This document shows positions 17,768 to 26,466 of a stretch of 64,000 nt of DNA, in pieces (positions within the stretch are counted from its first letter, which is position 1; each line of letters starts with the position of its first letter). A program made the position numbers and the translations under genes. The notes under the pieces are model-generated. The model did not search any database. It saw nothing but the letters and a program-made list of their open reading frames with translations, and had not been told where the DNA came from. The stretch comes from Streptomyces sp. MH60 (lineage in GTDB: Bacteria > Actinomycetota > Actinomycetes > Streptomycetales > Streptomycetaceae). Location: NCBI RefSeq assembly GCF_002939385.1, contig NZ_MULI01000026.1, positions 1-64,000 of the forward strand, given 5' to 3'.

Positions 17768-19039
17768 GTGTCCGACAATGACGCCATGACGCAGACGACG
17801 GCGGTCGACGAGCGGTGGGCGGCGTTCCACCGCTGGGGCCCGTACGCGCTGCTGGCCGTCGGGACCCTGGTCGCCTGGTCGGCCGCCGACGCCATCGGCA
17901 TGACGACCGGCGAACGCCGGGCGAGCGGCGCACTGATCGGCGCGGCCGTCGCGCTGCAGCTGTGCTGGAACCGGGCGGCGCGCACCCGCCCCGGACCGTC
18001 CCCGGCCGGCACCTGCTACTACGCCGTCCGCTGGGCCATCGGCTTCGCCCTCACCTGGCTGAACCCGCTGTTCGCCTTCTACGCGGTCGTCGGCTACTTC
18101 GGCGCCCAGTACCTGCTGCCCCGCAGGCTGTGCCGGGCCGGACTGTTCGCCACCGCCGTCACCCTCGCGGGCTCGCAGTCCGGCGGGCTGCCGCCGAACG
18201 GGGTCATGGGCTGGGTGCTCTTCGGCGCGATCCTCACCGTCAACAGCATGCTGGTGGCCCTCTTCGCGCACTTCGCCGCGCTGGAGGAGGCCCGCAGCCG
18301 CGCCCGCGTCGAGACCATCGCCGAACTGGAGCGCACCAACAACGCCCTGCAGCAGGCGCTCGACGAGAACGCCGCCCTCCACGCACAGCTCCTCGTCCAG
18401 GCGCGGGAGGCGGGGGTCGCCGACGAGCGCAGGCGGCTGGCCGCCGAGATCCACGACACCCTCGCCCAGGGCCTGACCGGCATCATCGCCCAGCTCCAGG
18501 TCGTGGCGGCCGCCCCGGACCCCGCGCTCGGCCGGGAACACCTGGACCGGGCCGTCGCCCTGGCCCGGCATAGCCTCGGCGAGGCCCGCCGCTCCGTGCA
18601 CAACCTCTCGCCGGTCGCGCTGGCCGAGGACGGACTGCCGGACGCGCTGAAGAAGACGGTGACGGAGTGGGGCGCACGCACCGGCGTCCAGGCCCGGTTC
18701 ACCGTCACCGGCACCGCCGAGCACCTCCACGACGAGGTCGCCGCCACGCTCCTGCGCATCGCCCAGGAGGCCCTGTCCAACACGGCCCGGCACGCCGCCG
18801 CCGACCGGGTCGGCGTCACCCTCTCCTACATGGGCGACGAGGTCACCCTCGACGTCCGCGACGACGGCCGGGGCTTCGACCCGCTGACCGCGCGGGAGCG
18901 CACCCCCGGTGGCGGCTTCGGCCTCGACGGCATGCGGGCCCGCGCCGAGCGCATCGCCGGTTCGCTCACCGTGGAGGCGGAACCGGGGCACGGCACGGCC
19001 GTCTCCGCTCGCGTACCGTTGGTCCGCCATGACCGATGA
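17768..19039 (+). CDS. NarL-family sensor histidine kinase
   Basis: A 423-residue kinase with about five membrane segments in residues 25-170 and little extracytoplasmic sequence, hence an intramembrane-sensing type. A coiled coil follows (about 172-215), then the HisKA_3 dimerisation domain with phospho-acceptor H229 in RRLAAEIHDTLAQG, and an ATPase domain with N-box EALSNTARHA and DDGRGF/GGGFGLDGMRAR G-boxes. GTG 17768 has GGGAGGGG about 8 nt upstream; ATG 17786 is an alternative (a GACAAT lies 6-7 nt before it). It overlaps the response regulator by 11 bp. It probably senses the substrate of, or damage relieved by, the upstream exporter. Confidence 0.9.
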   Translation: MSDNDAMTQTTAVDERWAAFHRWGPYALLAVGTLVAWSAADAIGMTTGERRASGALIGAAVALQLCWNRAARTRPGPSPAGTCYYAVRWAIGFALTWLNPLFAFYAVVGYFGAQYLLPRRLCRAGLFATAVTLAGSQSGGLPPNGVMGWVLFGAILTVNSMLVALFAHFAALEEARSRARVETIAELERTNNALQQALDENAALHAQLLVQAREAGVADERRRLAAEIHDTLAQGLTGIIAQLQVVAAAPDPALGREHLDRAVALARHSLGEARRSVHNLSPVALAEDGLPDALKKTVTEWGARTGVQARFTVTGTAEHLHDEVAATLLRIAQEALSNTARHAAADRVGVTLSYMGDEVTLDVRDDGRGFDPLTARERTPGGGFGLDGMRARAERIAGSLTVEAEPGHGTAVSARVPLVRHDR

Positions 19040-19703
19040 CGCCCCGCCCCACGACACCGCGACCGCCCACGCCGCGATCTCCCTCCTCATCGTCGACGAC
19101 CACCCCGTGGTCCGCGACGGCCTGCGCGGCATGTTCGAGTCCGCGCCCGGCTTCCGTGTCCTCGGCGAGGCGGCGGGCGGCACGGAGGCGCTGGAACACG
19201 CGGCGGTGCTCGACCCCGACGTGATCCTCATGGACCTGCGGATGCCGGGCGGTTCGGGCGTGGACGCCATCCGGGAGCTGGCCCGGCGCGGCGCCCGCGC
19301 GAGGGTGCTCGTGCTCACCACGTACGACACCGACTCCGACACCCTGCCCGCGATCGAGGCCGGAGCGACCGGTTACCTCCTCAAGGACGCGCCCCGCGAC
19401 GAGCTGTTCACCGCGGTCCGCGCGGCGGCCCAGGGGCGTACGGTCCTCTCCCCGGCGGTCGCCTCCCGGCTGGTCTCCGCCGTCCGCGCCCCTAAGGCCC
19501 CCGGCGGCGAGCCCCTCTCCGCCCGCGAGCGCGAGGTGCTCGCCCTGGTGGCGCGCGGCACCTCCAACAAGGAGATCGCCCGGGAGCTGTTCATCAGCGA
19601 GGCGACCGTGAAGACCCACCTCACCCACCTGTACGCCAAGCTCGGCGTGAACGACCGCGCTGCGGCCGTCGCGACGGCGTACGACCGGGGCATCCTCGGC
19701 TGA
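19029..19703 (+). CDS. NarL/LuxR-family response regulator
   Basis: A 224-residue regulator. Receiver domain with acidic pair D23/D24 (IVDDHP), phospho-acceptor D69 (VILMDLRMPG) and the LLKDA lysine. The C-terminal LuxR/GerE HTH (about 155-220) reads LSAREREVLALVARGTSNKEIARELFISEATVKTHL-like. It starts at ATG 19029 inside the end of the kinase gene. It presumably controls the exporter genes just upstream; the palindrome at 16001-16028 is a candidate site but this is inference. Confidence 0.92.
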   Translation: MTDDAPPHDTATAHAAISLLIVDDHPVVRDGLRGMFESAPGFRVLGEAAGGTEALEHAAVLDPDVILMDLRMPGGSGVDAIRELARRGARARVLVLTTYDTDSDTLPAIEAGATGYLLKDAPRDELFTAVRAAAQGRTVLSPAVASRLVSAVRAPKAPGGEPLSAREREVLALVARGTSNKEIARELFISEATVKTHLTHLYAKLGVNDRAAAVATAYDRGILG

Positions 19704-19734
19704 CCGGACCGCGCCGCTCCCCCGGGGAAGGCCC

Positions 19735-21993
19735 TCACCCTGCCCGCAGCAGCAGCACCGTCCGCCCCGGCACCGTGATCTCCGCGCCCGCCGGATGCAC
19801 GGTGCCCGGCGCCTCGCCCTGCTCCTCCCGGCCGGTGTCGACGACCACCTCGTACCGCTCCGCCCACGGGGCGCCCGGCAGGACGAGGCCGGCCGGCTCC
19901 TCGCCCGCGTGCAGGACGGCCAGGAAGCTGTCGTCGGTGATCGGGTCGCCGTGCTCATCCCGGCCCGGGATGTCCCGCCCGGACAGGTACATGCCGAGGG
20001 TGGCGGCGGGGGCGTACCAGTCCCGCTCCGTCATCTCCGTGCCGCCCGCGGTGAACCAGGCCAGGTCGCGCAGGCCGTCCGCGGAGTGCGCGCGGCCGGA
20101 GAAGAAGGCCCGGCGGCGCAGCACCGGGTGCCGGTGGCGCAGGGCGATCAGCCGCGAGACCAGCGCGAACAGGGGGCGCCACTCCGGGTCGTCCAGCAGG
20201 CTCCAGTCCACCCAGCCGGTCTCGTTGTCCTGGCAGTAGGCGTTGTTGCTCCCGCGCTGGGTGCGGCCCATCTCGTCGCCCGCGACCAGCATCGGCACCC
20301 CGGTCGACAGCAGCAGCGTGGTCAGCAGGTTGCGCAGCTGGCGGCGGCGCAGCGCACGCACCTCCGCGTCGTCCGTCTCGCCCTCCGCGCCGCAGTTCCA
20401 GGACCGGTTGTCGTCGGTGCCGTCCCGGTTGCCCTCACCGTTGGCCTCGTTGTGCTTGCGCTCGTACGACACGAGGTCCCGCAGCGTGAAACCGTCGTGC
20501 GCGGTGACGAAGTTGACCGAGGCGTACGGCCGCCGGCCGCCCCACGCGTACAGGTCGCTGGAGCCCGACAGGCGGTACCCCATCTCCCGCACGTCCGGCA
20601 GCGCGTGCCGCCAGAAGTCCCGCACCGCGTTGCGGTAGCGGTCGTTCCACTCCGTCCACAGCGGCGGGAAGGCCCCCACCTGGTAGCCGCCCGAGCCGAC
20701 GTCCCACGGCTCGGCGATCAGCTTCACCCGGCGCAGCACCGGGTCCTGCGCGATCACCGCGAGGAACGGGGAGAGCATGTCGACGTCGTGCATCGAGCGG
20801 GCCAGCGCCGCCGCCAGGTCGAAGCGGAAGCCGTCCACGCCCATCTCGGTGACCCAGTAGCGCAGCGAGTCGGTGATCAGGCGCAGCACGTGCGGCTGGA
20901 CGACGTGCAGGGTGTTGCCGCAGCCGGTGTAGTCGGCGTACCGGCGGGCGTCGGGCTGGAGGCGGTAGTAGCCGCGGTTGTCGATGCCCTTCAGCGAGAG
21001 CGTCGGGCCCAGCTCGCCCGCCTCCGCCGTGTGGTTGTAGACCACGTCCAGGATCACCTCGATGCCGGCCGCGTGCAGCGCGCGCACCATCCGCTTGAAC
21101 TCGCCGACCTGCTCACCGGTGGTGCCGGAGGCGGCGTAGGCGGCGTGCGGGGCGAAGTAGCCGACCGAGTTGTAGCCCCAGTAGTTCTTCAGGCCGCGGT
21201 CCAGCAGGTGGCTCTCGTGCGCGAACTGGTGCACCGGCAGCAGCTCCACCGCCGTCACGCCCAGCCGCGTCAGGTGCTCGATCGCCGCGGGGTGCGCGAG
21301 GCCCGCGTACGTGCCGCGCTCCTCGGGCGGGATGCCGGGGTGGAGCTTGGTGAAACCGCGCACGTGCAGCTCGTAGATGACCGAGTCCGCCCACGGCGTC
21401 TTGGGCCTGCGGTCGTCCGACCAGTCGTCGTCGTCGTGCACCACGACGCCCTTGGGGACGTACGGCGCCGAGTCCCGGTCGTCGCGCACGGTGTCCGCCA
21501 CCCGCTGCTCGGGCCAGTCCCGCACATGGCCGTACACCTCGGGCGGCAGGCCGAAGTCGCCGTCCACGGCGCGGGCGTACGGGTCGAGGAGCAGCTTCGC
21601 CGGGTTCCAGCGGGCGCCGGTCCACGGGTCCCAGCGGCCGTGCACCCGGTAGCCGTAGCGCTGCCCGGGCCGCACGCCCGGCACGAAGCCGTGCCAGATC
21701 TCGTGGGTCAGCTCGGTCAGCCGCACCCGGCTCTCCCTGGCACCGGGGCCCGGCCCGTCGAACAGGCACAGCTCCACGGCCTCCGCCCCGCCCGCCCACA
21801 GGGCGAAGTTGGTCCCCGCCACCTGGTCGGGCCCGGTCCGGAACCGGGCGCCCAGCGGCACCGGGGTGCCCGGCCGGGCCGGCACGGCGGGCGGCGGCAC
21901 GGCGCGCCGCGCGCCATTGACCACGACGGCGGGGTGGCCGTCCGCGGCGGCCCGCTTCCCGGGCACCGCCTCCTGCTCGGCTGCGCTGGACAC
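19735..21993 (-). CDS. glgX: Glycogen debranching enzyme GlgX
   Basis: A 752-residue isoamylase-type enzyme that hydrolyses alpha-1,6 branches left after phosphorylase action. An N-terminal CBM48 (about 45-150, with GTNFALWAGGAEAVELCLFDG) is followed by the GH13_11 barrel: region HVRGFTKLHPGIP, DVVYNHTAEAG, nucleophile D392 in DGFRFDLA, acid/base E428 in LIAEPWDVG, and VTAHDGFTLRDLVSY. GTG start at 21993 has GGGAGG about 8 nt upstream. It is convergent with the response regulator and divergent from the L,D-transpeptidase gene. It works with GlgP and GlgE encoded at the window start. Confidence 0.93.
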   Translation of the reverse strand: MSSAAEQEAVPGKRAAADGHPAVVVNGARRAVPPPAVPARPGTPVPLGARFRTGPDQVAGTNFALWAGGAEAVELCLFDGPGPGARESRVRLTELTHEIWHGFVPGVRPGQRYGYRVHGRWDPWTGARWNPAKLLLDPYARAVDGDFGLPPEVYGHVRDWPEQRVADTVRDDRDSAPYVPKGVVVHDDDDWSDDRRPKTPWADSVIYELHVRGFTKLHPGIPPEERGTYAGLAHPAAIEHLTRLGVTAVELLPVHQFAHESHLLDRGLKNYWGYNSVGYFAPHAAYAASGTTGEQVGEFKRMVRALHAAGIEVILDVVYNHTAEAGELGPTLSLKGIDNRGYYRLQPDARRYADYTGCGNTLHVVQPHVLRLITDSLRYWVTEMGVDGFRFDLAAALARSMHDVDMLSPFLAVIAQDPVLRRVKLIAEPWDVGSGGYQVGAFPPLWTEWNDRYRNAVRDFWRHALPDVREMGYRLSGSSDLYAWGGRRPYASVNFVTAHDGFTLRDLVSYERKHNEANGEGNRDGTDDNRSWNCGAEGETDDAEVRALRRRQLRNLLTTLLLSTGVPMLVAGDEMGRTQRGSNNAYCQDNETGWVDWSLLDDPEWRPLFALVSRLIALRHRHPVLRRRAFFSGRAHSADGLRDLAWFTAGGTEMTERDWYAPAATLGMYLSGRDIPGRDEHGDPITDDSFLAVLHAGEEPAGLVLPGAPWAERYEVVVDTGREEQGEAPGTVHPAGAEITVPGRTVLLLRAG

Positions 21994-22148
21994 CTGTCAG
22001 CCTCCCACGGCTCGTGGAACGACGTCCGGCAGGAGGGCGTGCGGCGTCCCGGCCGCTGCTCCCCGTCGCGTCGTCCTCCCCACAGTTCTGCCCACCGGGT
22101 GGCTCGCACTCACGTTTCCCCAGGGCCGACCGGTCGTTACGGGTGGAT

Positions 22149-23399
22149 GTGAGGAACGTACACGGGCGCGCACGGCGCGCGGGCGCCGCTCTGGCCGCCC
22201 TACTGACATGGGCAGGACTGCTGGCCGGGGCCGCCGGATGCACCTCGGACGGCGGCGGCGCCGGGTCCGGGATCGGCTCGGGCATCGGCGAGATGTTCGG
22301 CAAACAACCCGCCGCCGAGGACGTCATCCGCGTCACCCCGGACGACGGGAGCAAGGCCGTGCGGCCGGAGAAGAAGCTGTCGGTGCGGGTGCCCGACGGG
22401 CGCCTGGAGTCGGTGAAGGTCGTCCGGTCGCAGGACGCGCAGGAGACCCCGGTGCCCGGCCGGATCTCCGAGGACGGCCTCAGCTGGCGGCCCGACGACG
22501 ACCGGCTCGCCCTCGCCGCCAAGTACACGGTCGACGCCGTCGCCCTGGACGGCGGCGGACACCGCTCGGCCCGGCACACCACGTTCACCACCGAGGTCCC
22601 CGAGGAACGCTTCATCGCCTACGTCGCCCCCGAGAACCGCTCGGTCGTCGGCACCGGCATGATCGTCTCCCTGGAGTTCAACCGGGAGATCACCGACCGC
22701 GCCGCCGTCGAACGCGCCGTCACGGTCACCGCGAAACCCGCCACCGAGGTCCGCCCCCACTGGTTCGGCAAGGACCGCCTCGACTTCCGCCCCAAGGAGT
22801 ACTGGAAGCCCGGCACCGAGGTCACCGTCGACCTGGACCTGCGGGACGTCGAGGGCGCCAAGGGCGTCTACGGGCTCCAGCACAAGGAGGTCTCCTTCAC
22901 CGTCGGCCGCAGCCAGGTCTCCCGGGTCGACGCGGTCGAGCGGACCATGGAGGTGCGCCGGGACGGCACCCTGCTGGCCACCGTGCCGATCACCGCGGGA
23001 GCCCCGACGACGCCCACCTACAACGGCCGGATGGTGATCACCGAGATGCTGGAGGTCACCCGCATGAACAGCCGCACGGTCGGCTTCGGCGGCGAGTACG
23101 ACATCCCCGACGTCCCGCACGCCATCCGCCTGACCAGCTCGGGCACCTTCCTGCACGGCAACTACTGGGCGCCCGCCGACACCTTCGGCCGGGCCAACGT
23201 CAGCCACGGCTGCGTCGGGCTGCGCGACGACAGGGGCGGCGGTTCCGACACCCCGGCGGGCTGGTTCTTCGACCGCAGCCTCATCGGCGACGTCGTCGAG
23301 GTCGTCCACAGCAAGGACACAACCGTGGCCCCCGACAACGGGCTGGGTGGCTGGAACATGAAGTGGAAGCAGTGGAAGGCGGGCAGCGCGGTGAACTGA
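22149..23399 (+). CDS. Lipoprotein L,D-transpeptidase (YkuD family), first of a tandem pair
   Basis: A 416-residue protein with a lipoprotein signal (LLAGAAGC; lipidated C31). Two Ig-like domains follow (about 55-150 and 155-252, the second with VEVRPHWFGKDRLDFRPKEYWKPG-like text), then a YkuD catalytic domain with H336, H353 and nucleophile C355 in SHGCVGLRD. It would sit outside the membrane and form 3-3 cross-links between meso-type diaminopimelate residues of peptidoglycan stem peptides (Streptomyces uses LL-DAP, so the donor/acceptor stem differs). The frame is open further upstream; GTG 22149 gives the normal signal peptide, with GTG 22143 an alternative. The next gene is a close paralogue. 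Confidence 0.9.
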   Translation: MRNVHGRARRAGAALAALLTWAGLLAGAAGCTSDGGGAGSGIGSGIGEMFGKQPAAEDVIRVTPDDGSKAVRPEKKLSVRVPDGRLESVKVVRSQDAQETPVPGRISEDGLSWRPDDDRLALAAKYTVDAVALDGGGHRSARHTTFTTEVPEERFIAYVAPENRSVVGTGMIVSLEFNREITDRAAVERAVTVTAKPATEVRPHWFGKDRLDFRPKEYWKPGTEVTVDLDLRDVEGAKGVYGLQHKEVSFTVGRSQVSRVDAVERTMEVRRDGTLLATVPITAGAPTTPTYNGRMVITEMLEVTRMNSRTVGFGGEYDIPDVPHAIRLTSSGTFLHGNYWAPADTFGRANVSHGCVGLRDDRGGGSDTPAGWFFDRSLIGDVVEVVHSKDTTVAPDNGLGGWNMKWKQWKAGSAVN

Positions 23400-23553
23400 C
23401 ACCGGCCGCGCCGCGCGGCACCCTCCCGCAACTCGGTACGGAACAGTGACAATTGCCCTGTCCCTCGACCCCCTGGCCTGCGGTTACGATGCGCCGGTGC
23501 GCGCGGGCGCACTGGGGTGCGGGCCCGACCAGGCCCGGCGAGGGGAGATCAAG

Positions 23554-24750
23554 GTGAACGTGCGTCCGATAGCGGGGGCGGTACTCGGGCTGCTGATGCT
23601 GACCGCCACCGCGTGCGGTGGGAGCGGCTCGGGGGCCGGGGACGGCAAGGGGGAGAAGGGCAAGGACTCCACCGCGGCACAGAGCAAGCAGTCCGAGGCC
23701 GTCGTCACCGTCGCTCCCGCGAACGGGGCCAAGGCCGTCGACACCAGCGGTGCCCTGAAGGTCGGCGCCGCGAAGGGCAGGCTCACCGAGGTCGTCGTCA
23801 AGGACGGCAAGGGCACGAAGGTCGACGGGAAGATATCCGGGGACGGCGCCGCCTGGACGCCGTCCACCCACCTGGCCGCCGCCACCACGTACAGCGTGCA
23901 CGCGGTGGCCAAGGACTCCGAGGGCCGCACCGCCGCCGAGGACTCCCGCTTCACCACCCTGACGCCGAAGAACACCTTCGTCGGCGCCTTCACGCCGGAG
24001 GACGGCTCGAAGGTCGGCGTCGGCATGCCGTTCTCGATCCGCTTCACCCGGGGCATCACCAACCCGGAGGACGTCGAGAAGGCCATCACCGTCAAGACCG
24101 AGCCGGCCGTCGAGGTCGAGGGCCACTGGTTCGGCAACGACCGCCTCGACTTCCGCCCCGAGAAGTACTGGAAGGCCGGCACGAAGGTCACCGTCGACCT
24201 GAACCTCGACGGCGTCGAGGGCCGCGAGGACGTCTACGGCGAGCAGGCCAAGACCGTCTCCTTCACCGTGGGCCGCAGCCAGGTCTCCGTCGTGGACGCC
24301 AAGAAGCACACGATGAAGGTCGTGCGGGACGGCAAGACCGTCAAGACGATCCCCGTCACCACCGGAGCGCCCGGCTACGAGACCTGGAACGGCCAGATGG
24401 TCATCACCGAGCGGCTCGCGGTGACCCGGATGAACGGCGAGACCGTCGGCTACGGCGGCGAGTACGACATCAAGGACGTCCCGCACGCCATGCGCCTGTC
24501 CACCTCCGGCACCTTCATCCACGGCAACTACTGGGGCGGCGACGTCTTCGGCAACAGCAACGCCAGCCACGGCTGCATCGGCCTGCGCGACGTGCGCGGC
24601 GGCTGGGACGAGAAGGCGCCGGCCCGCTGGTTCTTCGAGAACTCGATCGTCGGCGACGTGGTCGTGGTCAAGAACTCCGAGGACGCCACCATCGCCCCCG
24701 ACAACGGCCTCAACGGCTGGAACATGTCCTGGGAGAAGTGGAAGGCGTAA
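23554..24750 (+). CDS. Lipoprotein L,D-transpeptidase (YkuD family), second of a tandem pair
   Basis: A 398-residue paralogue of the preceding gene with the same layout: lipobox ending TATAC (C21), Gly/Lys/Ser-rich linker, two Ig-like domains, and a YkuD domain with H323, H339 and catalytic C341 in SHGCIGLRD. GTG 23554 is preceded by AGGGGAG at good spacing; the reading frame from 23446 is not the real start. The two genes match along most of their length, showing tandem duplication. The 154-bp gap suggests the second can be expressed on its own. No terminator was seen between them. Confidence 0.92.
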   Translation: MNVRPIAGAVLGLLMLTATACGGSGSGAGDGKGEKGKDSTAAQSKQSEAVVTVAPANGAKAVDTSGALKVGAAKGRLTEVVVKDGKGTKVDGKISGDGAAWTPSTHLAAATTYSVHAVAKDSEGRTAAEDSRFTTLTPKNTFVGAFTPEDGSKVGVGMPFSIRFTRGITNPEDVEKAITVKTEPAVEVEGHWFGNDRLDFRPEKYWKAGTKVTVDLNLDGVEGREDVYGEQAKTVSFTVGRSQVSVVDAKKHTMKVVRDGKTVKTIPVTTGAPGYETWNGQMVITERLAVTRMNGETVGYGGEYDIKDVPHAMRLSTSGTFIHGNYWGGDVFGNSNASHGCIGLRDVRGGWDEKAPARWFFENSIVGDVVVVKNSEDATIAPDNGLNGWNMSWEKWKA

Positions 24751-24781
24751 GGGGCGACTGCCACCGCCCGTGAACGCCCGC

Positions 24782-24787
24782 TAACCT
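24782..24787 (+). promoter_or_regulatory. -10 box of a probably leaderless transcript (enoyl-CoA hydratase gene)
   Basis: TAACCT lies 7 nt before the ATG at 24795, the geometry expected for a transcript starting at the start codon. No clear -35 hexamer is seen. A GGAG just before the ATG is too close to act as a normal Shine-Dalgarno. Confidence 0.4.
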
Positions 24788-24794
24788 GCGGAGC

Positions 24795-25562
24795 ATGACC
24801 GTACATCTCGAAGTCGCGGACGGCGTCGGAACGCTGCGCCTGGACCGCCCGCCCATGAACGCACTGGACGTCGCCACCCAGGACCGGCTGAAGGAGCTGG
24901 CCGAGGAGGTCACCCGGCGCGAGGACGTACGCGCCGTGGTGATCCACGGCGGCGAGAAGGTGTTCGCGGCGGGTGCGGACATCAAGGAGATGCAGGTGAT
25001 GGACCACGCGGCGATGATCGCGCGGTCCCGCGCCCTCCAGGACTCCTTCACGGCGGTGGCCCGCATCCCCAAGCCGGTGGTCGCCGCCGTGACCGGCTAC
25101 GCGCTGGGCGGCGGCTGTGAACTCGCCCTCTGCGCCGACTTCCGCATCGCGGGGGAGAACGCCAAGCTGGGCCAGCCCGAGATCCTGCTCGGCCTGATCC
25201 CGGGCGCGGGCGGCACCCAGCGGCTGTCCCGGCTGATCGGCCCCTCCAAGGCCAAGGACCTCATCTTCACCGGCCGCCAGGTGAAGGCCGACGAGGCGCT
25301 GGCGCTCGGCCTGGTGGACCGGGTGGTCCCGGCCGCCGAGGTCTACGAGCAGGCGCACGCCTGGGCCGCGCGGCTCGCCAAGGGCCCCGCCATCGCGCTG
25401 CGCGCGGCGAAGGAGGCGATCGACACGGGTCTGGAGACGGACATCGAGACCGGCCTCGCCGTCGAGCGCAACTGGTTCGCGGGCCTGTTCGCCACGGAGG
25501 ACCGCGAGCGCGGGATGCGCAGCTTCGTGGAGGAGGGGCCCGGCAAGGCCAAGTTCCTCTGA
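24795..25562 (+). CDS. Enoyl-CoA hydratase/isomerase (crotonase) family protein
   Basis: A 255-residue crotonase. The CoA/oxyanion segments AAGADIKEM and GYALGGGCELAL are present, with candidate catalytic glutamates E109 (GGGCE) and E129 (LGQPEILLGLIPG). Both positions are retained, as in true 2-enoyl-CoA hydratases. It would add water to trans-2-enoyl-CoA in fatty acid or amino acid breakdown. The exact substrate cannot be read from sequence. It stands alone with a terminator hairpin right behind. Confidence 0.9.
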   Translation: MTVHLEVADGVGTLRLDRPPMNALDVATQDRLKELAEEVTRREDVRAVVIHGGEKVFAAGADIKEMQVMDHAAMIARSRALQDSFTAVARIPKPVVAAVTGYALGGGCELALCADFRIAGENAKLGQPEILLGLIPGAGGTQRLSRLIGPSKAKDLIFTGRQVKADEALALGLVDRVVPAAEVYEQAHAWAARLAKGPAIALRAAKEAIDTGLETDIETGLAVERNWFAGLFATEDRERGMRSFVEEGPGKAKFL

Positions 25563-25569
25563 CGGTGTC

Positions 25570-25592
25570 TCGGACGAGGTCGCCTCGTCCGA
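25570..25592 (+). terminator. Hairpin terminator after the enoyl-CoA hydratase gene
   Basis: A perfect 10-bp stem TCGGACGAGG / CCTCGTCCGA with a 3-nt loop starts 8 nt after the stop codon. Confidence 0.8.
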
Positions 25593-25635
25593 AGTCGCCT
25601 CGTAACCCTTGCAATTGACGCGGTGTCTGATCCGG

Positions 25636-25698
25636 CTCCCTCGATGGGGCGGTTTATGGCAGCCTTAACGCACCATTAAGCGCGCCTTGTCGAGGGAG
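25636..25698 (+). promoter_or_regulatory. Possible SD-sequestering leader structure
   Basis: CTCCCTCGA (25636-25644) is a perfect 9-bp complement of TCGAGGGAG (25690-25698), which contains the Shine-Dalgarno of the TTG start at 25707. The 45-nt loop holds an AT-rich inner inverted repeat CTTAA-N7-TTAAG (25664-25680). If the leader is transcribed, the ribosome site would be masked. The transcription start is not known. Confidence 0.4.
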
Positions 25699-25706
25699 TC
25701 CGTCGC

Positions 25707-26369
25707 TTGTCTCCGGCCGAGCCGTTCACGCAGGTCAGTGGGGCCGTTTCCAGCCCCGAACTGCCTGCGGCATATGCCGACCGACCGTCGCCCGGCCCGG
25801 CTCCCGCAGGGGCGTATTCCCCGGGAACGGCCCCGGAGCCCGCCGTGGGCGGCCATGATGGGGGCATGGCGGGGCTGGATGGTACGGAACTGCCGCGGGG
25901 AGCCGGACGTGCGACCGCGGCGCGCTGGTCGCCGGCGGTCGAGGACGAACGCGCGCTCAAGGTGCTGGAACTGTTCGGCAACCCGACGGAGCGCGAGGTT
26001 CCGTTGCCCTCCCGCCCCGAGTCCGCCGCCACCGCCCGCCGGCTGGCCCAGGTCGTCGCCCTGCGCCAGTGGCAGCTCGGCCCCAAGGTCACGGAGGACG
26101 CCGTCCTGCTCGTCTCCGAGCTGGTCGGCAACGCCGTACGCCACACCGGCGCCCGGATCTTCGGCCTGCACATGCGCCGCCGCCCCGGCTGGATCCGCGT
26201 CGAGGTCCGTGATCCCTCCCGGGGACTGCCCTGTCTGATGCCGGTGCAGGAGACGGACATCAGCGGGCGCGGCCTCTTCCTCGTCGACAAGCTCTCCGAC
26301 CGCTGGGGCGTGGACCTGCTGCCGCGCGGGAAGACCACCTGGTTCGAGATGCGGGTCGTGGACCGCTGA
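25707..26369 (+). CDS. HATPase_c_2 ATP-binding protein (RsbW/anti-sigma-like)
   Basis: Up to 220 residues. A disordered Pro/Ala-rich N-terminus of about 60 residues precedes a histidine-kinase-like ATPase fold of the anti-sigma kind: N-box LVSELVGNAVRHT, a weak first G-box VRDPSRGLP and GRGLFLVDKLSDRWG. It lacks a phospho-acceptor domain. Streptomyces has many such stand-alone proteins, usually partner-switching regulators; the partner is not adjacent. TTG 25707 has GAGGGAG 8 nt upstream and is kept as the start; ATG 25866 would give the 167-residue core and is a real alternative. Confidence 0.75.
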   Translation: MSPAEPFTQVSGAVSSPELPAAYADRPSPGPAPAGAYSPGTAPEPAVGGHDGGMAGLDGTELPRGAGRATAARWSPAVEDERALKVLELFGNPTEREVPLPSRPESAATARRLAQVVALRQWQLGPKVTEDAVLLVSELVGNAVRHTGARIFGLHMRRRPGWIRVEVRDPSRGLPCLMPVQETDISGRGLFLVDKLSDRWGVDLLPRGKTTWFEMRVVDR

Positions 26370-26466
26370 GAGTCCATCTGCCGCCGAAGGCAAGCCGGTT
26401 CGCCGGACACGCCACCTACGGGTGAGAATCCGGAACGCACCCCTCCGGGGCCGGGATCGTATCCGC

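Noticed and set aside
22014..22148. Upstream extension of the first L,D-transpeptidase
   Set aside because: It would put about 45 polar residues before the lipoprotein signal peptide, which must be N-terminal.
23446..23553. Upstream extension of the second L,D-transpeptidase
   Set aside because: GTG 23554 has a good Shine-Dalgarno and starts a proper lipoprotein signal; the extension destroys it.
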